From Thermodesulfobacteriota bacterium (GTDB taxonomy: Bacteria > Desulfobacterota > DSM-4660 > Desulfatiglandales > Desulfatiglandaceae), in assembly GCA_028278625.1 (NCBI GenBank), contig JANQDY010000264.1:1-36407 (forward strand): a DNA stretch of 36,407 bases. The letters are read 5' to 3'. The notes beneath the pieces are model-generated. The model was not told the origin of the DNA. It saw only the letters and a program-made list of their open reading frames with translations, and made no database searches. This document shows positions 1 through 7,420 of the stretch, one piece after another. The position numbers were made by a program, and so were the translations under genes. Position 1 is the stretch's first letter; every line of letters starts with the position of its first letter.

Positions 1-434
1 TGCGTCTTTGGAATCTATTTCGCTTTTACATCCAAATTACAAGAGCGGTGGCTCTATGTCATTTAAATATCTTGGGTTGCGGGCGTAGCCCGCCTTAGGT
101 ATAGAGGCCTGGGGAGACAGCCCCCGGCTATCATCCAATTCGATATCGGATCAGTTTGTATGCCTCAAAGCAATCGACAATTCTTGAATCAAGTAGCTCG
201 TATTTCTGTTGCTGATGTCCAATGTATCAGTATCTTCAGGCGGGTGCTGAATATAGATATGTATGTGTATGGTGTCATTATGGGGTCTTCTCTTGACTCC
301 ATTCGTAAAGAGATCTCAATCGCCAATTCGCTAATCATAAATGACCCCATACCTCACATACCACCCATACCAAACGCATACGATTTTTGAAAGTCCGACT
401 TGATGCGGTTGATGGTAGTCTTTCATCACCTGCA
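1..434. other. Non-coding edge region with inverted repeats
   Basis: No convincing gene is visible. The only open frame of note, 160-390 on the plus strand, has no ribosome binding site and ends in a low-complexity stretch, so I do not call it. Three short inverted repeats are visible: GCGGGC/GCCCGC with a 3-base loop at 79-93, TATGGGGTC/GACCCCATA at 279-287 and 343-351, and the near-palindrome CCTGCAT-C-ATGCAGG at 429-443, which overlaps the stop codon of the next gene. The last might be a weak end-of-operon hairpin, but it lacks a T-tract. Confidence 0.5.
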
Positions 435-773
435 TCATGCAGGCAAAGGCAGGGCTATGCCGGTCGTCGCCTCAATTGCCTTCCAGAGCACCCCCACGAT
501 CGCATTCCATGTCTTCTCAATCGTGACCATCACCAAGCCCCGCAGGGTCTTGACGAAAGTCAACACCATATCTTCGAGACTGTCTAGGAAGAAATCTCTT
601 GTCTCACCAGTAATCTCGCCAGAGAGGATTCCAGCTTCAACGAGCGCAGCCTGTTGAGCAATCGCTTTCAACTGCCTTTCAGAGAATCCACGGAGCGTAG
701 TGATATCCTTTTCAAGGATCATGGATGCGGCATCCTTCATGTCTTTCATCAATTGTGCGATATCAATAGCCAT
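435..773 (-). CDS. Hydrophobic helical 112-residue protein
   Basis: I do not recognise this family. The protein appears all-helical: a charged N-terminal half (residues 1-65) is followed by a long hydrophobic or amphipathic stretch (about 66-105, with LTFVKTLRGLVMV and WNAIVGVLWKAIEA). The stretch could bind or insert into a membrane. There is no signal peptide. A strong site (GGAGGT, 6 bases before ATG) supports the start. It is the last gene of the minus-strand cluster, 18 bases after the lipoprotein gene, so the two are probably co-expressed. A holin- or pore-like role, or a partner of the lipoprotein, is possible but is inference. Existence as a gene is likely; function unknown. Confidence 0.7.
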   Translation of the reverse strand: MAIDIAQLMKDMKDAASMILEKDITTLRGFSERQLKAIAQQAALVEAGILSGEITGETRDFFLDSLEDMVLTFVKTLRGLVMVTIEKTWNAIVGVLWKAIEATTGIALPLPA

Positions 774-791
774 TTTCTACCTCCAGTGCTA

Positions 792-1289
792 TTAGCGCTC
801 AAGAAAACTCTCATACGTGATCGCTTGGTCCAGCCAAATAGTGACTTGACCCTTGAATGCGGCTACTTCGGTAGCAGTGATGCCCTGCTTACTGTCGGTT
901 TCCTTCATTTTGGTTAGAGTAGCCGATATTTTATCAAGTACCTCGGAGCTTGGCGCTTCATTATCAGCGAGTGTTTCAACGCCTCGTGAAGATAAAACCT
1001 TGTTTATCTTTTCGATGACAATGCTTTTTGGGACTGGTCTCGCCCTGGCCTGAATGGCGAGTGCGTCCAGGCGGCCTATGAGCTTGTTGTATGTCACCTC
1101 CCTATCAGGGAATGTGCTTTTCTCTGTCCCACCGGATGCAGTTGCGAAAAGCTCCATTAGAGCGATGTTCGCCGAAGTCAACCCATCTGATATGGCTTTA
1201 TCATAGGTAGGTGCGAGGGTAGTCGCACATCCGGCCACAAGAAAGGCAAACACAAAAAAAGCTGTTGCTGTGCTGAGTACTCTTTTCAT
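792..1289 (-). CDS. Predicted lipoprotein, unknown function
   Basis: The N-terminus is a classic lipoprotein signal: MKR, a hydrophobic core and the lipobox LVAGC, giving a lipidated cysteine at residue 21. The residue after cysteine is alanine, which in enteric bacteria would favour outer-membrane sorting. The mature part (about 145 residues) looks mostly helical and carries no enzyme motif I recognise. A good site (AAAGGAGA) lies ahead of the ATG. The gene sits between the M23-like gene upstream and the hydrophobic 112-residue gene downstream, all in one direction. In that context it could be a periplasmic immunity protein or a spanin-like lysis component; both are inference from neighbourhood only. 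Confidence 0.75.
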   Translation of the reverse strand: MKRVLSTATAFFVFAFLVAGCATTLAPTYDKAISDGLTSANIALMELFATASGGTEKSTFPDREVTYNKLIGRLDALAIQARARPVPKSIVIEKINKVLSSRGVETLADNEAPSSEVLDKISATLTKMKETDSKQGITATEVAAFKGQVTIWLDQAITYESFLER

Positions 1290-1454
1290 GGTTTCCGTCT
1301 CCTTTCGTCCTTAGATGCGCTTTCACATCAACGAGTCAATAGTGTTGTGTGCTATCACCTCCCCCCTCTTTTGATCTTGCCTCCGGATAGGGTAGCCTGG
1401 AGATGTTGCCATCCCCTTGTCCCCATCCGCATCGTCATCCGCCTATCCCTTTTC

Positions 1455-2324
1455 CTAAACCCCGTGCTGAGCGAGTTTTAGCAAGTACTTGGTGGGATTG
1501 AGAAGTTGTGATGGCATTGGGTTGTCAACCATCCATCGTGTGTTAATCGTTGTACCTTTTGTATAGGTTTCGAAATGGCACATTGAACTTCCACTGCGCA
1601 TTTGCCCAACCCTTGCAATGGAGGCTCCTGCATCCACTTTCGATCCGATATCCAAACCGAACTCTCGGTGCGAATTTGCCCGGACCTCTCCGAAGTTGAT
1701 GACGATGCCGCTGTCGCTTTGTAGAAAGAGGGCGTAAGTTCCTGAATAGAAGTGATAATTGTTTACGATGACGCCAGGCTCACAGGCAACAATTAAGTCC
1801 CCAGGGTTACCCCATAGATCGATACCGACATGGTATCGCCGTCCGCTGGATCGGCTTGCCAGGAAGCGTCGCCCGCTTCGCCCGTGAATTCTGTTGTTGA
1901 CGTCCATGTAGGCGACCTCTCGGCCTCCATGATCATTTGTTATAATCGGCCAGTGTTTGTTTCCAGCATTAGAGGTTGCGAAAGGCACGCCCCCCACCTG
2001 TGCGGGCTCGGGTCCTTTGATGGTGACAACTGTGCTTGCGTCTTCCTCAACTAGCGTGAGCACTGAAACCCGAATGGATGGTGAATTCATGTACGGCATC
2101 ACCCGCAATGACTTCCCGGCAAATGCTGCCGGAATTGTAAAGCTCAGCGTTGGTCCGTGGTGCTCCAGGTCTTCGACAACTTCATTATTGGCGACGATTT
2201 GCCAATTGACTTGGGCAGTCTCGTTCTGACTTGGCAACTGCTCAGTGAATTCGAGGACCTTGTACTCGATCTTATCTCCTACCTCGGCACGCGTTGGACC
2301 AGTGACGTCAATGACTAGTAACAT
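1455..2324 (-). CDS. M23-like metallopeptidase with N-terminal Ig-like domain
   Basis: Residues about 1-95 form a beta-rich, Ig-like domain (VTGPTRAEVGDKIEY through MPYMNSPSIRVSV). Residues about 150-285 match the lysostaphin/M23 endopeptidase fold: HVGID supplies the H165 and D169 zinc ligands, and HFETY supplies H250. The usual HxH pair before FE is here Met248-Cys249-His250, so the first histidine, normally catalytic, is absent while all three zinc ligands remain. I recall a divergent M23 group sharing this RYHVGIDL...MxHFE pattern, so this may be family-typical rather than decay. There is no signal peptide, unusual for a wall hydrolase that acts on its own cell. AGGAGG precedes the ATG. 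Cell-wall cleavage or peptidoglycan binding is likely; delivery by a secretion device is inference. Confidence 0.75.
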   Translation of the reverse strand: MLLVIDVTGPTRAEVGDKIEYKVLEFTEQLPSQNETAQVNWQIVANNEVVEDLEHHGPTLSFTIPAAFAGKSLRVMPYMNSPSIRVSVLTLVEEDASTVVTIKGPEPAQVGGVPFATSNAGNKHWPIITNDHGGREVAYMDVNNRIHGRSGRRFLASRSSGRRYHVGIDLWGNPGDLIVACEPGVIVNNYHFYSGTYALFLQSDSGIVINFGEVRANSHREFGLDIGSKVDAGASIARVGQMRSGSSMCHFETYTKGTTINTRWMVDNPMPSQLLNPTKYLLKLAQHGV

Positions 2325-2630
2325 CGTGGCATTTCCTCCTCTTCGAGTGCATTTCCTACTGAGTTTTTCGACAGTGTGTTATCGTAAGGGGCATGCACAA
2401 AAAGATGGGTCGAGTTTGTCAAGTGTTGCCATATCACCCGCAACATGTTCGCTCCCCTGCTCATAAAAGAAGGATTGGGGTAGCGTTATCTGCAGATTTT
2501 GAGGGGATGCGTCATCAGAAAACCTCCTGTAAATTGATCGGGTTCTGTATAGAAAAAGTGCGTATATGTTGAGGGTCACATTTGACCTTTCATGAGTGTC
2601 AAGTGGAATCACATAGGAAATAGGAAATTG
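2325..2630. other. Intergenic gap, GC-rich repeat at one end
   Basis: This 306-base gap separates the decayed PLA2-like copy from the M23-like gene. A minus-strand frame (2379-2612) opens with GTG but has no ribosome binding site and no recognisable domain, so I leave it uncalled. Just at the boundary, 2634-2660 carries GGCC-rich inverted repeats (AAGGCC...GGCCTT) that could form a hairpin at the end of the upstream gene. The rest shows nothing I can name; a promoter for the M23-like gene could lie here. Confidence 0.4.
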
Positions 2631-3037
2631 TTAAGGCCTTTTGGCCGGCCGGGGGCCTTTTTGAGCGTTGTAATCCCCATAGGCGAAACCCCATGAAAAG
2701 GAGAGCCCGAACTCTTCCGCGCCACCGATCCTTACCCCTGCCAGAAATGCCGATGCCTGCCATTCTTTCATGCCTGCCTTGGTGACCAGGTCGCTATAGA
2801 ATTTCACATCCACCCGCTCTCTTTTGATTTCGTTTCCAGGTTCTCTATAACCGTAACAGAGATCATGGGACAAGAAGCATTCATATTTGATGTATCGCCA
2901 GTCACATCCGGAAAAGAGGCCCATGATTTCATCGGGGAGACCTGAACAGCCGTCGGATTTCCATTCGTTGTATAGGCTGGGATTGTTTTCAATGCTCTCA
3001 ACCAGGTAGTTCAGAATAGATAGTGCTCAAACAGCTG
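2631..3037 (-). pseudogene. Decayed phospholipase A2-like copy
   Basis: This is a second copy of the PLA2-like gene at 6221-6634, very similar at the DNA level over most of its length. The reading frame is open from 2631 to 3026 and contains DGCSGLPD and SHDLCYGY, matching the other copy residue for residue in long blocks. Upstream, the DNA still resembles the other copy (CAGCTG...TACCTGGTT), but the segment is 23 bases instead of 21 and a stop lies in frame, so the N-terminal part is frameshifted and its start region is lost. The first in-frame ATG (2924) would drop the DGCSGLPD loop. The CC pair before HD is Cys-Phe here. The C-terminus is about ten residues longer. A rare start codon rescuing a short protein cannot be excluded. 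Confidence 0.65.
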
Positions 3038-3330
3038 ACAAGGACATATGGGACATCTTTTCCATGCTAATTTGAATCATATCAAGCCCTTCGGTGAGCA
3101 AATAAAAGCACTTACAGCCTCGAAATGGTTGATATAGGTCCATTTTTGAAGACCAAGTCTAAGATTTTTTTCCTTTATGTGCTTCCCGTGTCGAAAACTC
3201 ATCCGACCAAGAGCAAGAAACAAATGTATTGTACCCGGAATTTTTCCAATTCTACATGAGGATTAGCTTCACAATGAAGAGATGGAGTCTTGATCTATTT
3301 TCCTTTTACCCTTGCTGTCTTGGTCATTTT
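3038..3330. other. Non-coding spacer
   Basis: About 290 bases between the decayed PLA2-like copy and the next minus-strand gene. No open frame with a plausible start and ribosome binding site is seen on either strand. By eye it is AT-rich like the surrounding block, and it may hold the lost 5' end of the pseudogene and a promoter, but I can point to no clear motif. Confidence 0.4.
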
Positions 3331-3696
3331 CTATTCCACTTGTACGGTTCTTTCTAGCAGTTTTATCTCAATGACCTTCATTTCGTTTTCAAAATTATAT
3401 GTTTTTCCGAAAGTCGGCCGTCCCTCAGAGACGACCTGGATTTTGATCATCCCACTACTCATTCCCTTGATTATGGCTTCTCCATTATTGTTGGTAGTCC
3501 TTATTTCCCTGATGTCCAAACTCGGTACTTTGACCATAACTACGGCCCCATGAATCGGTTTCCCGCTCGAATCCGATACTCTAATTGCCAGTTCCCTTAC
3601 AGTAGGCTCAGACGATTCTGAGTTTGCTTTTGCAGGGATCACCATTAACAGGAACATGAGCAATACAAAACTCTTTTTTGTATCCAACAAAACCAT
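3331..3696 (-). CDS. Secreted small beta-sandwich (carboxypeptidase-regulatory-like) protein
   Basis: A signal peptide is evident (about residues 1-25, hydrophobic FVLLMFLLMVIPAKA). It is followed by one domain of about 85 residues with the pattern of carboxypeptidase regulatory-like or transthyretin-like sandwiches: VSDSSGKPIHGAVVMVK, then a TTNNNGEAIIKG turn and a closing strand. Such domains bind or scaffold rather than catalyse. AGGAGG lies 5-6 bases before the ATG. A second secreted protein of the same general fold is encoded at 4710-5054, on the other side of the membrane-protein gene. Possible roles are a periplasmic immunity or adaptor protein (inference). Confidence 0.7.
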   Translation of the reverse strand: MVLLDTKKSFVLLMFLLMVIPAKANSESSEPTVRELAIRVSDSSGKPIHGAVVMVKVPSLDIREIRTTNNNGEAIIKGMSSGMIKIQVVSEGRPTFGKTYNFENEMKVIEIKLLERTVQVE

Positions 3697-3783
3697 ATCG
3701 TTCCTCCTTTGATTTTCCGAATCAACTGGGTCCCATATTATTCACAGACCAAGAACGTTAAAAGCCTTATGGCCGAATCATAT

Positions 3784-4707
3784 TTATTGGCCATTCTCCT
3801 CCAAAAGTCTATGAATCAGCTCGTCATAATAGGGCTTGTCTTTCAGGCTTGCGCGCTCCCCGGGGAAATAGAGAAGTGTAATCCCTGCCGTTGCGACTTC
3901 AAAAATATTTAAGACGATCGCACATCGCTCTTCATTTGGTAGCCGGGTGTTGTCGATCATAGGAAAATCATAGAATCCAACCCAGAACAGTGAATCAACG
4001 ACTTGTCCTTCACAAGGGTGGAATACCTGCAATCTGATATGGAGCTCTTTCTTTTCAGGGTCAGCGTCGAGTACCTCAACGATAAAAGTCATATTCTGAA
4101 TGTTTGAGGCGCAGTCTTTTATCTTGGTGAGTGGTGCCAACTCTCGGTTTATTGCCTGGAAAACCCCGGTTTCTGATCGCTCAAGTTCTTGGATATTGAT
4201 CATTCCATCGATTTTCTCACCCGCCTCCTCTAAAGCAGCCACTTGTTTACCAGTCACTTCCTGGGCCAGTTTTTCAAGGCGACGGCTCAATTTTTCTTTT
4301 TCCTTGTCTTTCTCCTTATTCGGATAGGAGGATCCTTCTATATCATCGTAAACCTGCTTGAAGAGCGGACCGAGGTCGATAACTTCGTGAAAATTGAATG
4401 TGAGGAGTTCAAGGGCCAGGACTTTGTTTTCAAGTTCAGCATCGCTACCTTTGCCTGATTTAAGGAACTGTTCAAGGATAAGGTCGAACATCCCTTTTCT
4501 AAGTAATGTATCAGATGCCTCTCTTTTGCTCATCAATTCGACGTACAGCCGGGTGCGAGCATCAATTTTCTGCTTTTTTTCAAGGACTCCCGATCCGATT
4601 ATGCCTAATACAGCAATCGCGATGGCTGTTATCAATCCGCCAACGGGCTTCAAAACAATATCCCATTTATCCCATTTATCTTTCATTTTGTTCTGACCAT
4701 TGGACAT
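3784..4707 (-). CDS. Single-pass membrane protein, unknown function
   Basis: A short cytoplasmic-looking N-terminus rich in Lys/Asp/Trp precedes one strong membrane segment (about residues 21-42, GGLITAIAIAVLGIIGSGVL). A long soluble part follows, with a helical region (about 45-130), a very charged coiled-coil-like stretch (about 130-175, KEKDKEKEKLSRRLEKL) and a mixed C-terminal domain (about 200-300). I do not recognise the family and see no enzyme motif. GAGGAG is well placed before the ATG, and the gene follows the secreted beta-sandwich gene by only 2 bases, so the two are almost surely co-translated. In this neighbourhood it may be an anchor, sensor or immunity partner; this is inference. 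Confidence 0.7.
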   Translation of the reverse strand: MSNGQNKMKDKWDKWDIVLKPVGGLITAIAIAVLGIIGSGVLEKKQKIDARTRLYVELMSKREASDTLLRKGMFDLILEQFLKSGKGSDAELENKVLALELLTFNFHEVIDLGPLFKQVYDDIEGSSYPNKEKDKEKEKLSRRLEKLAQEVTGKQVAALEEAGEKIDGMINIQELERSETGVFQAINRELAPLTKIKDCASNIQNMTFIVEVLDADPEKKELHIRLQVFHPCEGQVVDSLFWVGFYDFPMIDNTRLPNEERCAIVLNIFEVATAGITLLYFPGERASLKDKPYYDELIHRLLEENGQ

Positions 4708-4709
4708 GG

Positions 4710-5054
4710 CTATCTCCTCTTTAGGTAGAGTTGCCCTCTTCTGTCGTTCAATAATTCAAAATCATAACGAAGGGGTTTCTGGGATGAGTACGCTCTAAAA
4801 GGTAACGATGATGTATTATTGATTATAACCTTCAGTTGACAATCTCCGGTAGTCCGTACATTGAGCGAATAGGAACCATAATGGTCTGTTCTCTTGCTTT
4901 GAAAAATTCTCCCTCCGCATTCTATGACTACGATCGCTCCGGAAACGTTCGACCTCCCGCTTTTGATTGTTCCATAGATATGCCCGGCCTGAGACACGCC
5001 AGACATGCTGAAAGTCAGAAGAATTAAAAAGAAACAGAAACGAGCATATTTCAT
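4710..5054 (-). CDS. Secreted small beta-sandwich protein
   Basis: The N-terminus is a typical signal peptide (KYARFCFFLILLTFSMSG, probable cleavage after VSQA near residue 23). The mature part begins HIYGTIKSGRSNVSGAIVV and has a HYGSYSLNV turn, the pattern of carboxypeptidase regulatory-like Ig folds: a gly-rich first strand, then a YGSY hairpin. Two cysteines (in IECGG and GDCQ) could form a disulfide in the periplasm. GGAGGT supports the ATG. It directly precedes the membrane-protein gene (2-base gap) and follows the phospholipase C-like gene. A periplasmic partner or inhibitor of the neighbouring enzyme is an attractive but untested idea. Confidence 0.7.
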   Translation of the reverse strand: MKYARFCFFLILLTFSMSGVSQAGHIYGTIKSGRSNVSGAIVVIECGGRIFQSKRTDHYGSYSLNVRTTGDCQLKVIINNTSSLPFRAYSSQKPLRYDFELLNDRRGQLYLKRR

Positions 5055-5125
5055 ATTACACCTCCATAGAAATCATTAGAAGCCCTGATTCTATGACAGA
5101 ATTATTCCCTTTGACACTAAGACTG

Positions 5126-6139
5126 CTAATTTTTATGAAATTTTCCCCAAAGATACTTCCAAACAATGGCAACGTTTAAGACCGCATCATGAATGATGAC
5201 CCGGTCGATTTCTGAAAGCAACGTTTCCCCCTGTTCGTCACTTTTAAATAGCGTCTCAAAGGGAGCCATTTCTTGCTTCCTCGGCTTATATGGCCATTTT
5301 TTTGGCGGAGCAATAACACTGGCTAGTGCGAATGAAGCCCGACACAGCAGAACCATTTCCTCCCACACATCATCCGAATTAAGTTTGGGTACTTGGTTTT
5401 GGAAAGTGATCCCGAATTTTTCATCGACCGTAGTAGCCTCGTTCAAAATGGCGTTGACGTCTAGATGAGGCTGGGTGAGATTTTTGTCTTTGAAGAACGT
5501 GCCGATTTTTTTGCTCCAATGTCTTTCCAATTCCATGTGCAATCCGTTATCATAGTCGGAGAGATCCCTCTCGTCACAATGGCAGGGCATGAGGGAATCT
5601 GCAATGAAATGGCTCAGCATGAAGAAAAAAACAGCCACCTGCCCGGCAGGACAACGAATATTCTCAGGGACACTATTGATGAATGCAACTCTTCCAGGGA
5701 CCATTCTTTGTACCGCTGGATCACCCAAAATGAGCATATCGATGCTGTTTACGGTCAGTGCCATTGCTCGGTTCGCAAGGTGTTTTCCAGGGCTTGGATC
5801 TGCCTTGTAGGCTTTGCCCCACCATTCATCGTCCAAAATGTCAGTATACTTTTCCAACAAACTCGATATCAGTCTTACACGGCCTAAACGGCTCGTAAGT
5901 TTCCCCCGTTTGACGATGAAGCGAGACTTGGCCACTCCATTGTAAACGCCAATTTTGAAAATATGATTTTGGGTTTTTGCTCCCCCAAGTTTCGCATCTC
6001 GTTTGTCTGGTATCCACGCCCCGATGGAGGCCGTTTGCGTATAAGGTTTTAATATACTTATCAGACGTGGCACCTTGTCTTCATCTTCCAGCAGTTTGAG
6101 CGCTCGTATAGCAATCCAGGCATGGGTTCTTTGGTTCAT
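5126..6139 (-). CDS. Zinc-dependent phospholipase C-like protein
   Basis: The protein has the ligand spacing of the zinc-dependent phospholipase C / S1-P1 nuclease fold: H6 in an N-terminal THAW helix, IPD at 43-45, H59, then HFIAD (H177, D181), H187 after a conserved proline, and H201 with E205 four residues on. In the family these residues hold a tri-zinc site that cleaves phosphoester bonds in phospholipids or nucleic acids. Clostridial relatives are secreted; this one has no signal peptide and starts directly at the first ligand helix, as a cytosolic or otherwise delivered enzyme would. A GGGGGAG site precedes the ATG. The region after residue 215 is a helical extension without motifs I know. 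The substrate is unknown. Fold assignment is good; phospholipase rather than nuclease is inference. Confidence 0.75.
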   Translation of the reverse strand: MNQRTHAWIAIRALKLLEDEDKVPRLISILKPYTQTASIGAWIPDKRDAKLGGAKTQNHIFKIGVYNGVAKSRFIVKRGKLTSRLGRVRLISSLLEKYTDILDDEWWGKAYKADPSPGKHLANRAMALTVNSIDMLILGDPAVQRMVPGRVAFINSVPENIRCPAGQVAVFFFMLSHFIADSLMPCHCDERDLSDYDNGLHMELERHWSKKIGTFFKDKNLTQPHLDVNAILNEATTVDEKFGITFQNQVPKLNSDDVWEEMVLLCRASFALASVIAPPKKWPYKPRKQEMAPFETLFKSDEQGETLLSEIDRVIIHDAVLNVAIVWKYLWGKFHKN

Positions 6140-6220
6140 TCTTCACGTCTCCCCCTGAAGGTATCAAGTCTATATTCACCTCAGGCAATTCCAGTCAGAG
6201 GCATATCCGATTGACGACAT

Positions 6221-6634
6221 CTAATCGTTGTGGGCAAAACCCCATGAAAAGGAGAGCCCGAACTCCTCCGCGCCGCCGATCCTGACTCCTGCCAGAAAGG
6301 CCGATGCCTGCCATTCTTTCATGCCCGCCTTGGTGACCAGGTCGCTGTAGAATTTCACATCCACCCGCTGTCGCTCAATGTCGTTTCCAGGTTCTCCGTA
6401 ACCGTAACAGAGATCATGGGGTAGGCAGCATTTATAGGTGATATCCTTCCAGTCGCAGCCGGTAAAGAGGCCCATGACTTCATCGGGGAGACCTGAACAG
6501 CCGTCGAATTTCCATTCCTTGTATCGGTTGGGGTTGCTTTTAATGCGCATAACCAGGTACTCCAGATTAAAATGTTCGCACAGCTGAAGGGCCTGATCCG
6601 TTGTGACCATGTCTCCGATTTCAGGGTATGTCAT
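6221..6634 (-). CDS. Phospholipase A2-like protein
   Basis: The middle of the protein carries FDGCSGLPD followed by CCLPHDLCYGY, matching the calcium-loop and His-Asp catalytic pattern of prokaryotic and secretory phospholipase A2. Further on RVDVKFYSDL resembles the conserved helix of the bacterial (Streptomyces-type) enzymes that packs against the active site. In the family this fold hydrolyses the sn-2 ester of glycerophospholipids. There is no signal peptide, so it is probably delivered by another route or acts inside. GGAGG precedes the ATG by 6 bases. It follows the STAS-like gene by 15 bases. A decayed near-identical copy lies at 2631-3037. Whether catalysis is intact needs testing; the His-Asp pair is present. 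Confidence 0.8.
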   Translation of the reverse strand: MTYPEIGDMVTTDQALQLCEHFNLEYLVMRIKSNPNRYKEWKFDGCSGLPDEVMGLFTGCDWKDITYKCCLPHDLCYGYGEPGNDIERQRVDVKFYSDLVTKAGMKEWQASAFLAGVRIGGAEEFGLSFSWGFAHND

Positions 6635-6649
6635 GATATCCTCCTTTCA

Positions 6650-7024
6650 TCATACACCCAACCATCTGAGGGCTTCCTTTGATTCGGATGTTACCTTAGC
6701 GATGGCGCCCCGGTTAACCATAACGTTTTCGTCAAAGTTGTCTACTGACAGTTGCTCCGGTGTCTGCAAAAGCGCCAGACGCAGGTCCGGAGTCATGGCA
6801 TTGGCAACATGGACGGCCATGTTGAATCTGTTCATGAAGGATGCTTGATCCAAATCCCAGCCTGTAATCCGGGTGATGTCGCACAAAATTCGATTCACAA
6901 ACCGGTAGTGGGCCTCCTGGATCACCCGGTCAAAGACATCTCGCGCCCTTTTATAATCAAACTGGCCCTTTGCCTGAACATAGAGATAGCCTTTTCTGGC
7001 TTCAAATGTGACATTCAGTTTCAT
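6650..7024 (-). CDS. STAS-like small protein
   Basis: A 124-residue protein starting MKLNVTFEARKGYLYV. The start is set by GGAGGG about 6-8 bases upstream of the ATG at 7024; the longer frame lacks such a site. The pattern, an opening beta hairpin (YLYVQAKGQFDY), helix, strand with CDIT and alternating helices and strands, resembles SpoIIAA/STAS-like single-domain proteins, which often act as anti-anti-sigma or regulatory binding modules. No phosphorylatable serine motif can be assigned with certainty. It is the first gene of the minus-strand cluster, immediately ahead of the PLA2-like gene, and may regulate it or simply be a neighbour. The fold call is moderate. Confidence 0.6.
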   Translation of the reverse strand: MKLNVTFEARKGYLYVQAKGQFDYKRARDVFDRVIQEAHYRFVNRILCDITRITGWDLDQASFMNRFNMAVHVANAMTPDLRLALLQTPEQLSVDNFDENVMVNRGAIAKVTSESKEALRWLGV

Positions 7025-7129
7025 GAGTGCCCTCCTTCCAAGGTAAAGGGTAGAGCCTCCAGCACTCAGTGCCATCTTTTTCGAAGCAACATCTGCTATG
7101 ATCCCCCTTTTGGAAACTTCAAAATCAAT

Positions 7130-7330
7130 CTGTCATATCAGAGGGATAGGCCTATCGTTGCGCTCAAAAACACTTTTGAATTCCACGAGTTTCAGGATTT
7201 ATTGATCGCGATTCCCGCTCCCCAAAAGAAGTGGTTTGGGGAGCTCAAAAAGGCAAAATTTGATGGGGTGCTCCATATGAAAACCTACGGTGAACGGTTC
7301 ACGGTTTATATGGAGAAAAAAGCGGTCTAA
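7130..7330 (+). pseudogene. Possible 3' remnant of a protein gene
   Basis: On the plus strand, between two minus-strand operons, the frame ending at 7330 reads like coding sequence (RPIVALKNTFEFHEFQ, then WFGELKKAKFDGVLHMK, ending MEKKAV) but has no ATG or GTG with a ribosome binding site near its beginning. TTG at 7202 would give only 42 residues. It looks like the tail of a larger gene whose 5' part has been lost, or a chance frame. No family recognised. Confidence 0.3.
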
Positions 7331-7420
7331 TAATGAATTATTGGTTGAAACGGGAAGGGTGTCAAGAAAAATATCCTGAGAATAGGGATTTTTTAAGGCA
7401 TGAGTGGGCAGGGGGTGCCT

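Noticed and set aside
160..390. Plus-strand 76-codon open frame
   Set aside because: No ribosome binding site, low-complexity tail and it overlaps the inverted repeat; probably chance.
2379..2612. Minus-strand 77-codon frame with GTG start
   Set aside because: No ribosome binding site, no domain, not in line with its neighbours' strong start signals.
6752..7330. Full plus-strand 192-codon frame
   Set aside because: Its first part is antisense to the STAS-like gene; only the tail after about 7130 could be real, listed separately as a weak pseudogene.
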